A stretch of 64,000 nucleotides of DNA from Corylus avellana (Eukaryota; Streptophyta; Magnoliopsida; Fagales; Betulaceae). The notes under the pieces are model-generated. The model saw only the letters and a program-made list of their open reading frames with translations, did no database searches and had not been told where the DNA came from. The position numbers and the translations under genes are program-made. Positions 11,737 to 23,474 of this stretch are shown here, one piece after another; position 1 is the first letter of the stretch; each line of letters starts with the position of its first letter. The stretch spans positions 14,860,393 to 14,924,392 of the forward strand of contig NC_081550.1 of the NCBI RefSeq assembly GCF_901000735.1. The letters are read 5' to 3'.

Positions 11737-12116
11737 AATTCACTTGCTTGATGGCTTAATTTTATGGATGTTTCTCCGTAGGGTTTGATTTCGTAATTTT
11801 TTGGATTTCCTGTTTGGTTGCTGAAAAATGGGAGGATTACTGACAGGAAAAGTGAATTAATTGATTGATTTATGTGCTGTTTTCTGGTGTTTTACCTTCT
11901 AGTTCTAGAAGAGTTAGCCATATCTTTGGCATTCTCTCTTTCTAGGGGTTTCTTTAAGCTTAATTTGTGTTTTGTTTGTAATTTTAATGGGCCTCTAGGG
12001 TTTGGTTTTGTTAGTTTCCTGCCCTACTCTGATTGAGTTGAGGGTTAGTGAGGCTTTCTGTCATTTTAATTTTTTTTAGGGTTTACCATCATCTGATCTT
12101 ATAATCTGGTATATGG

Positions 12117-12212
12117 GTATTCTCGTTCAGATACTACTTTTTTTTTTTTTTTTTTTTTTTAATTTATAGCCGGGGTATCCAGGGCTTTGCCCCGTATTCT
12201 TGTTCAGATACT
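12117..12212 (-). mobile_element. Short retroposon tail with 19-bp target duplication
   Basis: GTATTC(T/C)GTTCAGATACT-type sequence occurs at 12117-12135 and 12194-12212 with one mismatch. Between them are a long poly-T and GCCGGGGTATCCAGGGC, the reverse complement of the retroposon tail also seen at 18601-18640. The duplication includes the TTCAG acceptor of MAGO exon 2. Confidence 0.8.
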
Positions 12213-13387
12213 GAAGGAAGATGATAACCAATGGCCAGACCTGACCGTGTTGGGAGGTAGGGGCTTGAGATTGTGATGGGGAATGAGCATATCTCTTTTA
12301 CTACTACAAAGATTGGATCCTCGTTGATATCCAGAGTAGTAATGACCCTGAAGAGCTTCGCATATTCTACTATCTTGTTCAGGTATGCTAACTTGCGCAT
12401 TCAATTTATGCTTTACAGCTATTTCTCTTTTGTAGTTTGTATTGCATGTGTGTCAATCTTTGTGTTTAGCTCCTAGTTTCTTTCTAATTGTGGTTTTATG
12501 TCCTGAAAGAAGAAACTTGCACTTGATCCCGGTTTTGCATCTTCTATCATGTTTATGTTTTGTTTTCCAAACCTCAAAATGTTTTCTTTGTTTTCCACAG
12601 TTGTCTTGCCATGATTATTTAGATTGGTTCTGAGCAGTCATATCAAGGACTTGTTGATAATCAAGTTCACTTGTGGTGTCATGTTGGGAACTTATGTGGA
12701 GTGAAAAGAAATAGAGGGAGTTTATAACATGGGTACACATTGTGGAGGTCATGACAGATAGGAGTAGAGTAGCAAAAAAATACAAGTGGCCAACGTCGAT
12801 TAGTTAAAAAGGATGCATAAAGCTGATCCTAATTTAATTGGGATGAAGACTCAGTTGAACCGAGTTGAATTTAGACTAGTTGAGCTTACCCTTAAGAATA
12901 TCTCATCTATATATATTTCTTCTGTCTTTCTGTGTGTGTGCGTGCTTGTTTAGATTCATATATATGTTAAGAATCATAATAGTTGTATCTCATAGTGACC
13001 GCTGTGTTTGGCTACTTGAGAATTGTTGTTCCCCATAGACTTCCAGAGTAAATAATTAGGGTACCTTTCTTCCAACTCAAGATGTTTTGCTAGTCACTCA
13101 GGCCCATTAGTGGATGCTTACCACTGAATTGCTGCATCAAACATTTAATAATGTTTCTCGTTTATTTAACTCCTTCAGGCCTATTGTAATTGGTGTAGGA
13201 ATTTTATCCATATTAAGGTTGTGGTATTGGTGTTTGCTTATGAGTACTGAGTACATATTTGTCATTATTGCTTATCCACATATTTGATGCCCCTGGCGCT
13301 GGTTCTTATTGGTGTTTGTGGTTGCAGGATCTGAAGTGCTTCGTATTCTCTCTCATTTCTCCCCATTTCAAGATCAAGCCAATATAA

Positions 13388-13657
13388 AGATAGATTAGGA
13401 GTCTGCTGTTTTCTCTGCAATCTACATTCGCTTTATGTAGTGGAATATTACAATGTTACCAAAGCTTCAGGTTTTTGCTATACTAATTGCTGCCCGTGTT
13501 AATACCCAAGCATTTATTACTATTTTCAAGTGAAAATTTTACTTGGGGAGAGATTAAATCTTCACACTTCTTTCCACGTTGGCTGAATGATAAAAATGAT
13601 TAAACAAGACAGTTTATAGCTTTTTAAAAACAAAAATTAATATGAATTATGTTTATG
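13388..13657. other. MAGO pseudogene 3' flank
   Basis: Likely former 3' untranslated region and spacer; nothing else is recognised. Confidence 0.5.
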
Positions 13658-14116
13658 TTAGAGCACTCCCAATAGGAGTCAAATTTTTATGCAAAATGAT
13701 TCCTCAAAACTTACTTTATAGTTAATGAATTTTTAAATGCCTCTTACATTTGATTAGCTATATTTTTATCTATATTATTTAATTTTTTTATAAGGATTAT
13801 ATTTTTCCTAAATATCCTATTTTTCAACTTTTGGGAAAAAAAAAAGATATGGAGAGAGAAATAGTAGGAGAAAATTTTGGAAAAAGAGATGTGGAAGAGA
13901 AATAACATGAGAAAATTGTGGGAAAAGAGAAAATAGGTAACAAACAAAAAAAAAAAAAAATGACTCATGAGAAAAGTACTGCTACATGTAGCATTTTGTT
14001 TTGCTAATCTAATAAAATATCTATTTTGCATTTTTTTTTTTTTTTGGTGATTCAATGTGGGGGATTTTTTACAAATCTGATTAGTCATTTTAGATAAAAG
14101 TACAATTTGGCTCTTT
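13658..14116 (+). mobile_element. MITE with TTA target site, family copy 1
   Basis: It starts TTA then GAGCACTCCCAATAGG and shares internal blocks with the copies at 29754-30162 and 33295-33481 (ATTTTTCCTAAATATCCTATT, CTACATGTAGC, TTTTAGATAAAAGTA). The right end is decayed, near GGCTCTTTCATTA. The ORF at 13744-14088 is not a gene. TTA duplications suggest a PIF/Harbinger-type origin. Confidence 0.65.
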
Positions 14117-14901
14117 CATTAGGAAACTATAATCTTAATCCTGGATTTTGGGCTAACCTAACTCTACCAATCCCATCCTACAAGAACTTGTCATTTTCTT
14201 CGGTTTACTGGATAATTACAAAGAATCAATATTGTTTCTATTTGAAGGTCCATTAGTCCTCCACCAATGATACTAACCTCTACGGGTGTAAACCGACTTT
14301 ATGTTATTTTATTAGGGTTAGGGTTTTGGGAGTCTTTATTTCGTTATTTTATTAGGTTTAGGGTTTGGGATATTTATATCATATTTTATTAAGTTTAGGG
14401 TTTTGAGCGATAAATATATAATTATAGCCTCCAAAGAAGAAGAGTTGTTGTTTATTATTGATTTTGATTAATGAAAATATTCAGAATTGAGTTTATTCCT
14501 CTATTTTCCTTCAAAACTTAGATAGTATCTAGTTTTGTCAAGAAGATTTCTTAGATCATTGGTAGAATTAAGATCTAGAAGTATTTATCCGCTAATTATT
14601 GATGTTCTTCACTGTAGCCCACTAAGTCACGCTGCATCACCAGCCAAGCTTGAGCTTGACATGAGCCCCATTTTGTGTTCGAGCTCGGCTTGCTAGGATG
14701 GGTACCTTGTCCGAGCTCGAGCTTGTGTCAAATTATTTAAATTTTGTATTGAAGTATTAAAATAATAATAATAATAAAAGAATAAAAACATTCAAAGAAA
14801 CAAAATAAACAAATTCTATTAATGATACGATCATCAAGGAAATAAGGTGGATGTGGATGTGAGAGGGGAAATATTATATCAATCAAGACTTATCTTCACT
14901 T
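14117..14901. other. Spacer with triplicated TTTAGGGTTT motif
   Basis: At 14300-14415 a segment containing TATTTTATTAGG-TTTAGGGTTT occurs three times at about 45-50 base spacing. Together with the TCATTGGTAGAATTAAGATC stretch this may be LTR debris, but no borders were found. GAGCTCGAGCTTG at 14710 resembles another dispersed plant repeat. Confidence 0.35.
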
Positions 14902-15209
14902 TAATGAACCAATCACCATTCAATATAGCAATCCTCATAAGGAAACAATCACAACAGCTACATCTTCAACAAGGAAAGATCGTGAGCACCAAGAAACCCC
15001 TCCTTGCATGGAAACTCAAGCAACGACTATACACTCAATAAGGCTAAGATTAAGCAATGGCTAGTGATTACCAAGAAAGGAAAATCAAATCATTCTCATT
15101 AAAATTGTATTTATATTTTCCTTTGTAACTACATAAAATCTTGTATAAATTCACAATGCATCAATGAAAAACATCAAGCAGGAATTACATTGAATTACTT
15201 AAGTTTATA
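14902..15209 (+). repeat. 5' LTR of the copia element
   Basis: Begins TAATGAACCAATCACC and ends TTAAGTTTATA directly before the primer binding site. It is the same length as the 3' LTR. Confidence 0.9.
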
Positions 15210-15222
15210 TGGTATCAAAGCC
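15210..15222 (+). other. Primer binding site, initiator tRNA-Met type
   Basis: TGGTATCAAAGCC abuts the 5' LTR. The usual plant copia site is TGGTATCAGAGC, so it differs at one position. Confidence 0.85.
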
Positions 15223-15293
15223 TCAAACGAGTGACCCACGTCATCCACAACCACTCTCCTAGTTATATCCCATACAATGCAAATTTGATGTTT

Positions 15294-15890
15294 TTTCAAT
15301 TTTTTCAAAGTTTCAGGCCGATGTCAAACGCTTATTTGACCACAAAATAAAATCTATTCAAACCGATGGTGGAGGCGAATATCAAAAATTACGCCATCAT
15401 TTTGCTTCTCACGGTATTCACCACCGATTAACATGCCCCACACCCATGAACAAAATGGGTCCGTCAAACATAAACATCGGCATATCATTGAAATGGGCCT
15501 TACTCTCCTTGCTCATTCATCCGCTCCTCTTACCTATTGGGCTGAAGCATTTTAAACAGCCTCCTACCTTATTAACAGATTACCTACTCTAGTCCTCCAC
15601 AACCACTCTCATTTTCAAAAGCTTTTTAACCTTCACCTAAACTACGCCTTCTTACGCGTCTTTGGATGTGCATGTTGGCCACACCTATGGCCTTACAATA
15701 AACACAAATTGGATTACCGATCCACCGAATGCATTTTCCTCGATTACAATCCCTCCTATCGTGGCTACAAATGTCTCCATCTTCCCTTCGGCTGCCTCTA
15801 CATCACCCGGTATGTCATCTTTGATGAAACTACTTTTCCATTCTCTCGCCCCTCATCTTCCCCCTTGCATACACCCCCTCAACACACTAT
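15294..15890 (+). pseudogene. Copia integrase remnant
   Basis: The reading frame gives FQADVKRLFDHKIKSIQTD, GGGEYQKLRHHFASHGI, APLTYWAEAF and FGCACWPHLWPYN, typical of the integrase core and C-terminal region. A stop (TAA) follows AEAF near 15554 and frames shift later. The Ser/Pro-rich linker continues to about 16190. Confidence 0.85.
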
Positions 15891-16189
15891 CCTCTATCCT
15901 CCTTCTCACTCTTCTCCTCACAATTCCCCAATTCCGCGCACACCCAATCCTCCCCCACTCCCTCACATGTTCAATCCCCCCTACCAACTTCGTGGAGACA
16001 ACCCCCATTCATTAACACCTACTCCTACTAATGTTGTTTCTCCTTCTTTTCCACAAGTTGCACCCGCGAAGACTGCCACCTCACCTCCATCTCAACCACA
16101 ACATGCCATGCAGACTCACTCCAAGAACAACATTTTCAAGCATAAAAGTATTCCAAAGGGTTTCATCCTCTATCCCCTCCCAAAAGCAC

Positions 16190-17763
16190 TCCCTGCTGCC
16201 ACTTGCTCTGATGAGATCGAACCAACCTTCTACTCATCCGCTGCTCAACATCCTGTTTGGCGTGCCAATATGAACACCGAATTTGAAGTTTTACTCTGCA
16301 ATGGCACTTGGACACTTGTGCTTCCTACCACCAATGCCAACATCGTTGGATGCAAATGGGTTTTTTGACTCAAACGCAAAGCTGACAGAACAGTTGACTG
16401 CTACAAAGCAAGCTTTGTCGCAAAAGTTTTTCACTAACAGCCTACCATTGACTATGGCGAGACCTACATTCCAGTGGTAAAGCCCACCACGATTCATCTT
16501 GTCCTCTCCCTCGCCATCTCATCTGGATCGTCCATCCGTCAGATTGACGTCCAAAATGCTTTCCTCCATGGTTGGCTTTCTGAAGACGTCTATATGGCCT
16601 AGCCCCTAGCTTCCTTCATCCACAATACCTTCATGATGTTTGCAAGTTACACAAAAGCCTTGTATGGGTTGAAACAAGCTCCCCATGCTCGGTTTTCTCG
16701 TCTCAGTGATCATCTCCTTGACCTTGGATTTGTTGGCTCTCGTTGTGATTCCTCCTTATTCATTCACTATACTTCTCAACACACCACCTACGTCCTCATC
16801 TATGTTGACGATATACTCATCACTAGTTCCACTCCTCAAGGGACCACCTCTCTCCTGCACTCACTCCAAGCTAACTTTTCCGCCAAAGACCTTGGTTCTC
16901 TTCACTTCTTCCTCGGCATGGAAGCCATTCCCACACCCGATGGACTCATCCTCTCCCAACAACGCTACATTCTTGATCTCCTCCGCAAAAACAACATGTC
17001 TGACGCCAGACTTGTCAAGTCATCTATGTCCACAACACACACTCTCTCCCTATTCTCTGGTGATCCGCTCATTGACCCTTCTCCATACAGAAGCCTTGTT
17101 GGCACTCTGCAATATCTATCCCTCACTCGTCCTGATATCTCTTTCACAATCAACAAAGTATCCCAATTTATGCACCGGCCCACCTCTCTCCACCTTCAGG
17201 CCGTGAAACGCATACTCCGCTATTTCAAGTCCACCATTACCTATGGCCTACTCCTTCGTCGGTCACCATCCCGCACCCTTCAAGCCTTCTCCAACGTTGA
17301 CTGGGCGGGATGCCCTGATGACAGAAAATCCACAGGAGGTTTCCGTGTCTTCCTTGGTCCCAATCTCATTTCATGGTCATTTCGCAAACACTGGACCGTT
17401 GCCCGCTCCAGCACTGAATCTGAATATCGCACCCTCGCCATCACCGCCACTGAACTCATTTGGCTCCAATCCCTGGTCCACGACCTTGGCATTTTTCTCC
17501 CCCACCCCCCAACCCTTTGGTGTGACAACATTGGGGCTACCTACCTTTCTGCCAATCCCGCTTTCCATGCTCGCACTAAACACATTGAAATCGACTTTCA
17601 TTTTGTTTGTGACAAAGTCACTTCCAAAACCCTAGCTATGCGCTTCATCTCTAGCAAAGATAACCTTGCTAACATTTTTACAAAACCAACAGCCTTCTCA
17701 CCTTTCTCTCTTGTGAGAACCAAGCTCAACGTTGTGTGCCACGTGTCTCGCTTGCGGGAGCGT
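16190..17763 (+). pseudogene. Copia reverse transcriptase-RNase H remnant
   Basis: Reverse transcriptase starts near 16230 (NTEFEVLLCNGTWTLV, then NIVGCKWVF with a TGA at 16366-16368). It is shifted between 16370 and 16632 and then runs open from 16633. The catalytic YVDDILITSS lies near 16801. RNase H shows [24 protein letters not shown] and [16 protein letters not shown]. The open frame runs past the pol end into the 3' LTR, stopping at 17925. Confidence 0.92.
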
Positions 17764-18070
17764 AATGAACCAATCACCATTCAATATAGCAACCCTCACA
17801 AGGAAACAACCACAACGGCTACATCTTCAACAAGGAAAGATCGTGACCACCAAGAAACCACTCCTCACATGGAAACTCAAGCAACGGCTATACACTCAAT
17901 AGGGCAAAGATCAAGCAACGGCTAGTGATTACCAAGAAAGGAAAATCAAATCATTCTCATTAAAATTGTATTTATATTTCCCTTTGTAACTACACAAACT
18001 CTTGTGTAAATTCACAGTGCATCAATGAAAAACATCAAGCAACAATTACATTGAATTACCTAAGTTTATA
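17763..18070 (+). repeat. 3' LTR of the copia element
   Basis: Follows the G-rich tract TTGCGGGAGCG. Starts TAATGAACCAATC and ends CTAAGTTTATA. Confidence 0.9.
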
Positions 18071-19273
18071 CATGCCATGTAACTGCCTCTCTCTATGAAC
18101 ATTGTCATGACCACCGCCGTATAAAGCAGAGTTGGGTGGAGGCGTGGCGACCGCCGCATAAATTTTGCCCATCTCTTATACGGAAATAAACAAAAATTAA
18201 CTCTGTGATATTCTTGGTTTTCATTTTCAACTGCTTAATAGAAATAAACTTGCCATCTAAGAACAAATTGCCAAATTTCTACGTTCATAATAATGCCTTT
18301 CTGGTTTATGGAGGAAAATGGCACGTAATAGATGATGGCAGGCATTGTGAACCCAAAGAACATAAAGATAGGGAGTTGAAAGTATTACAACTCCCCATGT
18401 ACTCAAAATGTTGTCAAAAGGGTTTGCTTCCCTTCATTTTAACTAAACAAATTTTATTGTTCCCTTCATCTATATAGACCAAGTGACGGAAAAGAGGTTT
18501 AAACTCTTATGATTTTACAGCTCTCACTCAACAATATTACATGGTTTTTGAGTTATTTTTCTTGTTAAGAGATGTTTTGCATGGTGTCTTGAGCATCTAG
18601 TTGGGGCAAAGCCCGGGATATCCCGATTATAAAAACGGAAAAAGAAAGAGACTAATAGTACCCCTCATTGTATCAGATTAGACAAGTTTCTTGAATCTAA
18701 CTTCCATGAATGAGGCGTTAGAGTGAATAGAGCTCCACAATTTCCATTCATATCAAGCTCTCTCAAATAATTCGATAGCGTCGCTTAGCCCATTAAGGGA
18801 AAATTTGGAACAAAGTTGAAACACCCCTCACAAAAAAAAAAAAAAAAGAAAAAAACTCCACTACATGATTAAGAACAGATGGATTGAGCCCAGAACAAGC
18901 AACTAAAAAATCATATGGTAATTACCTTTTAATTAATGTATAATTTGCCTTAATTTACTTCTCAATCTTCAGCCAGAAAGTAATTGACTAACCCAGAAAA
19001 GAATATAACTCTTCGAACTTGCAAAGCTTCTGCTCGGACAACAAAATATTGAATCATGCCTACTTGAAGAGAAATGATACAAATCGAGATCATGATTTCA
19101 AGTTGATGCATTTAATGATATATATATAAAGTCAATGCTAGCACATCTTTTAAAAGATTTAAATAATGTGAAATCAAGTATGCCATTAGACATACCAACT
19201 TCATATCCTAGCTTTAATGTAATTACAAAAGAATGTCTTGCAACTAAAAAAAAAAGAAAAAAACTGGGGGTAG
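18071..19273. other. Spacer, LYK downstream side; retroposon tail near 18601
   Basis: No gene is supported; the short frame at 18205-18477 has no known domain. GGGGCAAAGCCCGGGATATC near 18603-18622 followed by ATTATAAAAACGG is the same retroposon tail as the inverted copy at 12136-12193. The segment nearest 19273 is presumably the 3' untranslated region of the LysM kinase gene on the minus strand. Confidence 0.45.
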
Positions 19274-21106
19274 TCATGCAATTCTGGCAAGGACTTTCAT
19301 GATATCATCCATAGATGGCCTATGCAGAGGGTCATCTTCCACACAAGCCTTGGCCAAAACAGCTAAACATAAAACCTCTGCAAGGGAATAATCATTTTTC
19401 AAAGAAGGGTCAATGAAACTCCTCAATTGTTCAAAACAACCACCTCCACTGTCTTCTCCCAAAAATCTGATGGATTCTTTGAATGATTTTCCTTCAAAAT
19501 CCTCTCTTGCTGAGATGAGCTCAAGCAAAACAACTCCAAATGCAAAGATGTCTGCCTTTTCAGCAGCCGAGCCATGCAGAAGGCACTCTGCAGGTACAAC
19601 CCCTCCTCTGTCATTCTCTTTATCATCATTTCCTTTCAAAGGGGTTCCAATATTTGCAATTTTTGCTCTCCAATTTGCTGTCACAAATATATTTCTGCTG
19701 CTTAAGCTCATCCATGCATGGGTGAGAAAAGTGCAGTAATGTAGATAGTGAAGCCCTGTTGCAATATCAAAAGCAATTTGTGTCCTCCTATGCCACTGGA
19801 GAGTGTTTGATGGATTTGACAAACAATGCATCAAAGAGCCATTGCTAGGGAGCTCAAACACTAGATAAGAATCAGAGAAGGCATGATTTTCTCCATAACA
19901 AACACCTTTTAAATTCACAATATTGATGTGATTGATTTTTGAATGTAAATCAATAACCTGCCATGTGTCTTCAAACCTCATCTTCTTGATCATCACTTCA
20001 ACATTGTTGATCAACCCCTTGTAGACTTCATCTGCTATCTTTCTTTCCTCGCTGAAATCTCTAGTTACTTTCCTGAGCTCCTCCACACTGCAAATGAACA
20101 ATGAGTACTTTATCCCAGCAAGAAGATCTGGAGATAAACATGAATTTGTGGAGCTTCCCCCTGTTTGACTGGATCGAGGAGAGCTTCTCGCAGTAAATGA
20201 CTGGAAATTCTGATCACCCTTCCATTTCTTTAGCACCATTATATACACCCCACATGCAACTAATGCTACAAGTAACAGAGAAAACCCTGCAACAGACCCT
20301 GCAATATACACCTTGCTTAATTTCTGTCTTTTTGGTGTTCTGCCTGTGGGATTTGTTGGAAGAAAGACATGAGTTGGAGGTGGAGAATCTGGGGTACTGA
20401 AATCTATCACTGGAGCTGCTTTCAGGGGAAGTAAAACAGTTGTTCCTGGAAAAACGGCTGGCTTAGGATGTAAATGATTAACTGCCAAAAAATCTTCAGA
20501 AGAGATGCCAAATTTCTCAATCAATTTTCGTGGTCCATCTCCTTCTATAATAGGATATGTAACAAGGTAATTCACACCATTTCTAAGACTGAAATTATCA
20601 GGGCAAGCACATCTCAAAGGCACATGAAGCTGAGAGCCAGCTTGAGGTGGCTTGTTCATCTCTTGAAGTGTAAGCGATTTCACAAGCCCTTCAAAATCTT
20701 CACAAGCAATCTGGGAAAATGTGGTGCTTTCCTGAACCTCGTAGCTGAAATTTGCCTGAAAATACTGGCCTGAGCAAGAACAGTTGATGGGAACAACAAC
20801 TTCTCTTCCTGGCTTGAGTTTCTCAGAAGGAGATGTAAGATTGTTCAGGGCAAGAACATCAGTTGAGCTCAACTGGAACATGTCTGAGATGCGTTCAATG
20901 GTCTGAACATGCTGTTTAGCTCTGTAGATTAAGAATGTTTTGCATGAACTGATCTGGAAGGAATTGCAGGTGTATTTTGAACCTGGAAATTGCATATCTG
21001 AAGAACAATCTGATGAATCATAATACTGTTGAGCATAACTTGAACTTATGCAAACCCAAAAGACAACAAACGAGAGATAAATCATGGGCTTCATCGGATA
21101 TTGCAA
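19274..21106 (-). CDS. LysM receptor-like kinase (LYK4/5/LYR-type), predicted pseudokinase
   Basis: A single-exon gene of 610 codons. LysM receptors sit in the plasma membrane and sense chitin or related glucosamine polymers, usually with an active CERK1-type partner. Residues 1-25 form a signal peptide. The ectodomain has CxC pairs at about 109-111 (CSC) and 166-168 (CAC) separating LysM modules. A transmembrane helix spans about 266-290. The kinase-like domain runs from about 340 to 610. It keeps an ATP-site lysine (VMIKKMR, about 374) but lacks the glycine loop. HAWMSLSSRN (463-472) replaces the HRD catalytic loop and NIG replaces DFG near 485-487, so phosphotransfer is unlikely. This is normal for the LYK2/4/5 and LYR clades. 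The start is the first ATG; a second in-frame ATG lies 12 bases downstream. No break is visible. Confidence 0.9.
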   Translation of the reverse strand: MQYPMKPMIYLSFVVFWVCISSSYAQQYYDSSDCSSDMQFPGSKYTCNSFQISSCKTFLIYRAKQHVQTIERISDMFQLSSTDVLALNNLTSPSEKLKPGREVVVPINCSCSGQYFQANFSYEVQESTTFSQIACEDFEGLVKSLTLQEMNKPPQAGSQLHVPLRCACPDNFSLRNGVNYLVTYPIIEGDGPRKLIEKFGISSEDFLAVNHLHPKPAVFPGTTVLLPLKAAPVIDFSTPDSPPPTHVFLPTNPTGRTPKRQKLSKVYIAGSVAGFSLLLVALVACGVYIMVLKKWKGDQNFQSFTARSSPRSSQTGGSSTNSCLSPDLLAGIKYSLFICSVEELRKVTRDFSEERKIADEVYKGLINNVEVMIKKMRFEDTWQVIDLHSKINHINIVNLKGVCYGENHAFSDSYLVFELPSNGSLMHCLSNPSNTLQWHRRTQIAFDIATGLHYLHYCTFLTHAWMSLSSRNIFVTANWRAKIANIGTPLKGNDDKENDRGGVVPAECLLHGSAAEKADIFAFGVVLLELISAREDFEGKSFKESIRFLGEDSGGGCFEQLRSFIDPSLKNDYSLAEVLCLAVLAKACVEDDPLHRPSMDDIMKVLARIA

Positions 21107-22329
21107 AATTCTGTTAAAGATCAGGCAAGAACTATTACTATCTAGGAGATACTAGGTGAATTCTCCAATGAGGTGGCCAATGTTGGAGACATCTTTGGCA
21201 GGACCAATAATATGACAGCGGGTGTTGGATTTGCCAGATTGTGTATGGGAGAAAGCAAAGATAGGTGACAATGGAGATGGCCACTTTGATTATATAAATG
21301 GTCAAAGTATAATTAACCAATTATTTGGGCAACATCAAGGCCGGCCTTTAACACTAATGGACAATTGGGATCAAAACATGATATATAAGCTGTTCTACTT
21401 CTTCCTGCTTGTTTTTTTATGCAATCAACACAACCTTCCTAAAAGATTATAGTTATACTCATTTATCATTTAGTACTGATGAAATTATGCCACAAATTCT
21501 CTTGTGCTTTAGCACCTTTTGACTTTAAAGCTTAATTTCTTTCGGTTGATAAATATTTTCTGTATTTTTCGGAGTTTGGTGCGACAAAAAATAATAATTA
21601 ATGGCTTTTCGGTTTGACAAAAAAACTTCTTTAGTTTCTATAAAATGGTTTTCATTTTTAGATCGTAAATCATTTTTCAAGTTTGAACTTCTCATTCTTG
21701 AATCATCATACCACTATGAGAACACCGTTTAGCCTCCGTCAGGACCCCCACCGCCAAGACCCTACCATAACTCTATTGGGACCTGCTGGGCCTTTGTTGC
21801 GACACTGCTGGGACCTTGATGGGACTCAATCAAGACCTCATTGGGACACCATTGGACTCAAACTTTTAGGTTAATTTTCTTTAAAAAAAAAAAAAAAAAA
21901 ATTATATTAATATTTTTATGTTGTATGATTAAATGAAAATAGGAAGAAAAAAACATTGTGAATTTCTAAAATATTTTCAGTGAAAAACATTTTATATCGA
22001 AACAAACGGAGCCTAAGATCCTAATTGTCAATTTGAAATATTTAAAACCTAAGTTTAGGATAATCTTAAATCATATGCCTCACATCTAGATTGTGCTGGC
22101 AGAGTGGCAGTGAATTCATTGTAACATTCAAAAACAAAAACAAAAAAAAAAAATACTCAAGGCGGAGAGGGGGGAAATAGGAAAAACTCCCACCCCTACT
22201 TGAGTCCACGTACTTAAAAAAAAGCATTTGGCCCTACCCATTAAAAACTATAAGGCTCGACCCTAAATCTACTTCGGGCAAAGCCATCCTCTTCTAACTT
22301 ATTTATTATTATTATTATTTTTTTTCTAG
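21107..22329. other. Spacer upstream of LYK; decayed MITE
   Basis: Presumed promoter of the LysM kinase near 21107-21400. The stretch ending GAAACAAACGGAGCCTAAG at about 22016 resembles a MITE terminus without a clear partner. Repeated TGGGACC motifs occur at 21775-21850. No gene is supported. Confidence 0.4.
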
Positions 22330-23226
22330 AATTTACTTTTTATCACAAAAAGTACTAGATGTACTTTACATAAAAACGGAGATGGTACTTCCGTCTAAAT
22401 TTTATCTAAAATTTAACTGAACGTCACGTTAGCACCAATAACAAATTGACACATGTCCATATAATTAATTTAAAAAATATTTTTAAAAAAATTAAAAATA
22501 TTAAATGTAATTAAATTATTAAAAAAAAAAAATGGGTGTTGGCCATTTAGGGGTGGCCACCCCCTTTGGCCATGGGGGTGGCCTGGCCACTCTCATTTGG
22601 CCGGATTGGGGGTGGTTCGGCCACCCCCAAGGACCCAAAAAAAATTCCATGTGTTTTGCTCTTCTTCTGCTCTCATAAATCTTTCTAGGATTTTTGGGTA
22701 TTCACTGCAGCTGTAAAAGATTCTGATCATCGTTTTGTGAACCTTTCCTTTTTAGTCTGGGTTCTCACAATTTCCCTCAAATTTGTGCACTTTCTTCTTA
22801 CAGATTCCAAAAGCATAAGCTGTTTTTGGAATTTTCTCTAAAAGTGGTTGAGATTTTGAATCATTTCTTGTTGGTCTTTTCTATTTTTTCGATCGGGTAA
22901 AAGCCAGATTGATGTTTTTGTGGTCATTTAGGAGATGGTGGGAGGGTAGATTCAGATGAAGCGAATTGAGAATGCGACGAGTTGGCAAGTCACCTTCTCA
23001 AAGCGTCAAAATGGGCTGTTGAAGAAGGCCTACAAGCTCTCTGTCCTTTGCGAAGCAGAAGTCGCCGTGATCATCTTTTCATTGGCAGGCTCTATGAGTT
23101 CACAAGCTCCGAGCCACGCCCTTGGCCATATGGGGGTGGCCGAGGGGTTTGGGGGTGGTTTCGGCCTCCCCCATTTGGCCCGTTGGGGGTGACTAGCCAA
23201 CCCTCAATTTTTTTAAAAATAATTAA

Positions 23227-23265
<39 letters not shown>

Positions 23266-23474
23266 TTAATTATTATTTTTAATTAATTTTATATGGACAC
23301 GTGTCAATTTGTTATTAGTGTTGACGTGGCGTTTCGTCAAAATTTGAATGAAATTTAGACGGAAGTATCATCTCTGTCTTTAGGTAAACTAAAAGTACCT
23401 CCTGTAATAGAAAGTAAACCCTAAGGAGCAAAAAATAAAAAAGTTAAACCACAAGAGGAATAAGGTATTTAACC

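Larger units (their letters stand above)
10923..13387 (+). pseudogene. MAGO: MAGO NASHI (exon junction complex) unprocessed pseudogene
   Basis: Mago forms a dimer with Y14 in the exon junction complex. Exon 1 (10923-11097) begins at [14 protein letters not shown], so the first roughly 20 residues are missing, and it continues through [15 protein letters not shown]. Exon 2 (12208-12382) encodes ILKEDDNQWPD, GLEIVMGNEHISFTT and NDPEELRIFYYLVQ across frames. Exon 3 (13328-13387) encodes DLKCFVFSLISPHFKIKPI and a stop. GT/AG sites are preserved (GT at 11098 and 12383, AG at 12206 and 13326). Lesions are about 7 extra bases near 11066-11073, one base lost near 12239, a TAG at 12258-12260 and one extra base near 12319. 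Retained introns show duplication of genomic DNA rather than retroposition. The 5' end is replaced by a Mutator-like arm. Confidence 0.88.
14902..18070 (+). mobile_element. Ty1/copia retrotransposon with two LTRs, internally deleted
   Basis: Two 308-bp direct repeats (14902-15209 and 17763-18070) bound about 2.55 kb. A primer binding site of initiator-Met type follows the 5' LTR. Gag, protease and the front of integrase are missing. The rest of integrase, reverse transcriptase and RNase H are present but broken. I count about 20 mismatches between the LTRs by eye (near 7%), mostly transitions. No clear 5-bp target duplication was found. It cannot move on its own. Confidence 0.92.

Noticed and set aside
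16633..17925. Intact 430-codon gene
   Set aside because: Copia reverse transcriptase-RNase H fragment running into the 3' LTR; upstream parts are frameshifted.
22956..23192. Functional truncated MADS-box protein
   Set aside because: An in-frame stop precedes it, the frame shifts inside the domain, and it runs into transposon arm sequence.
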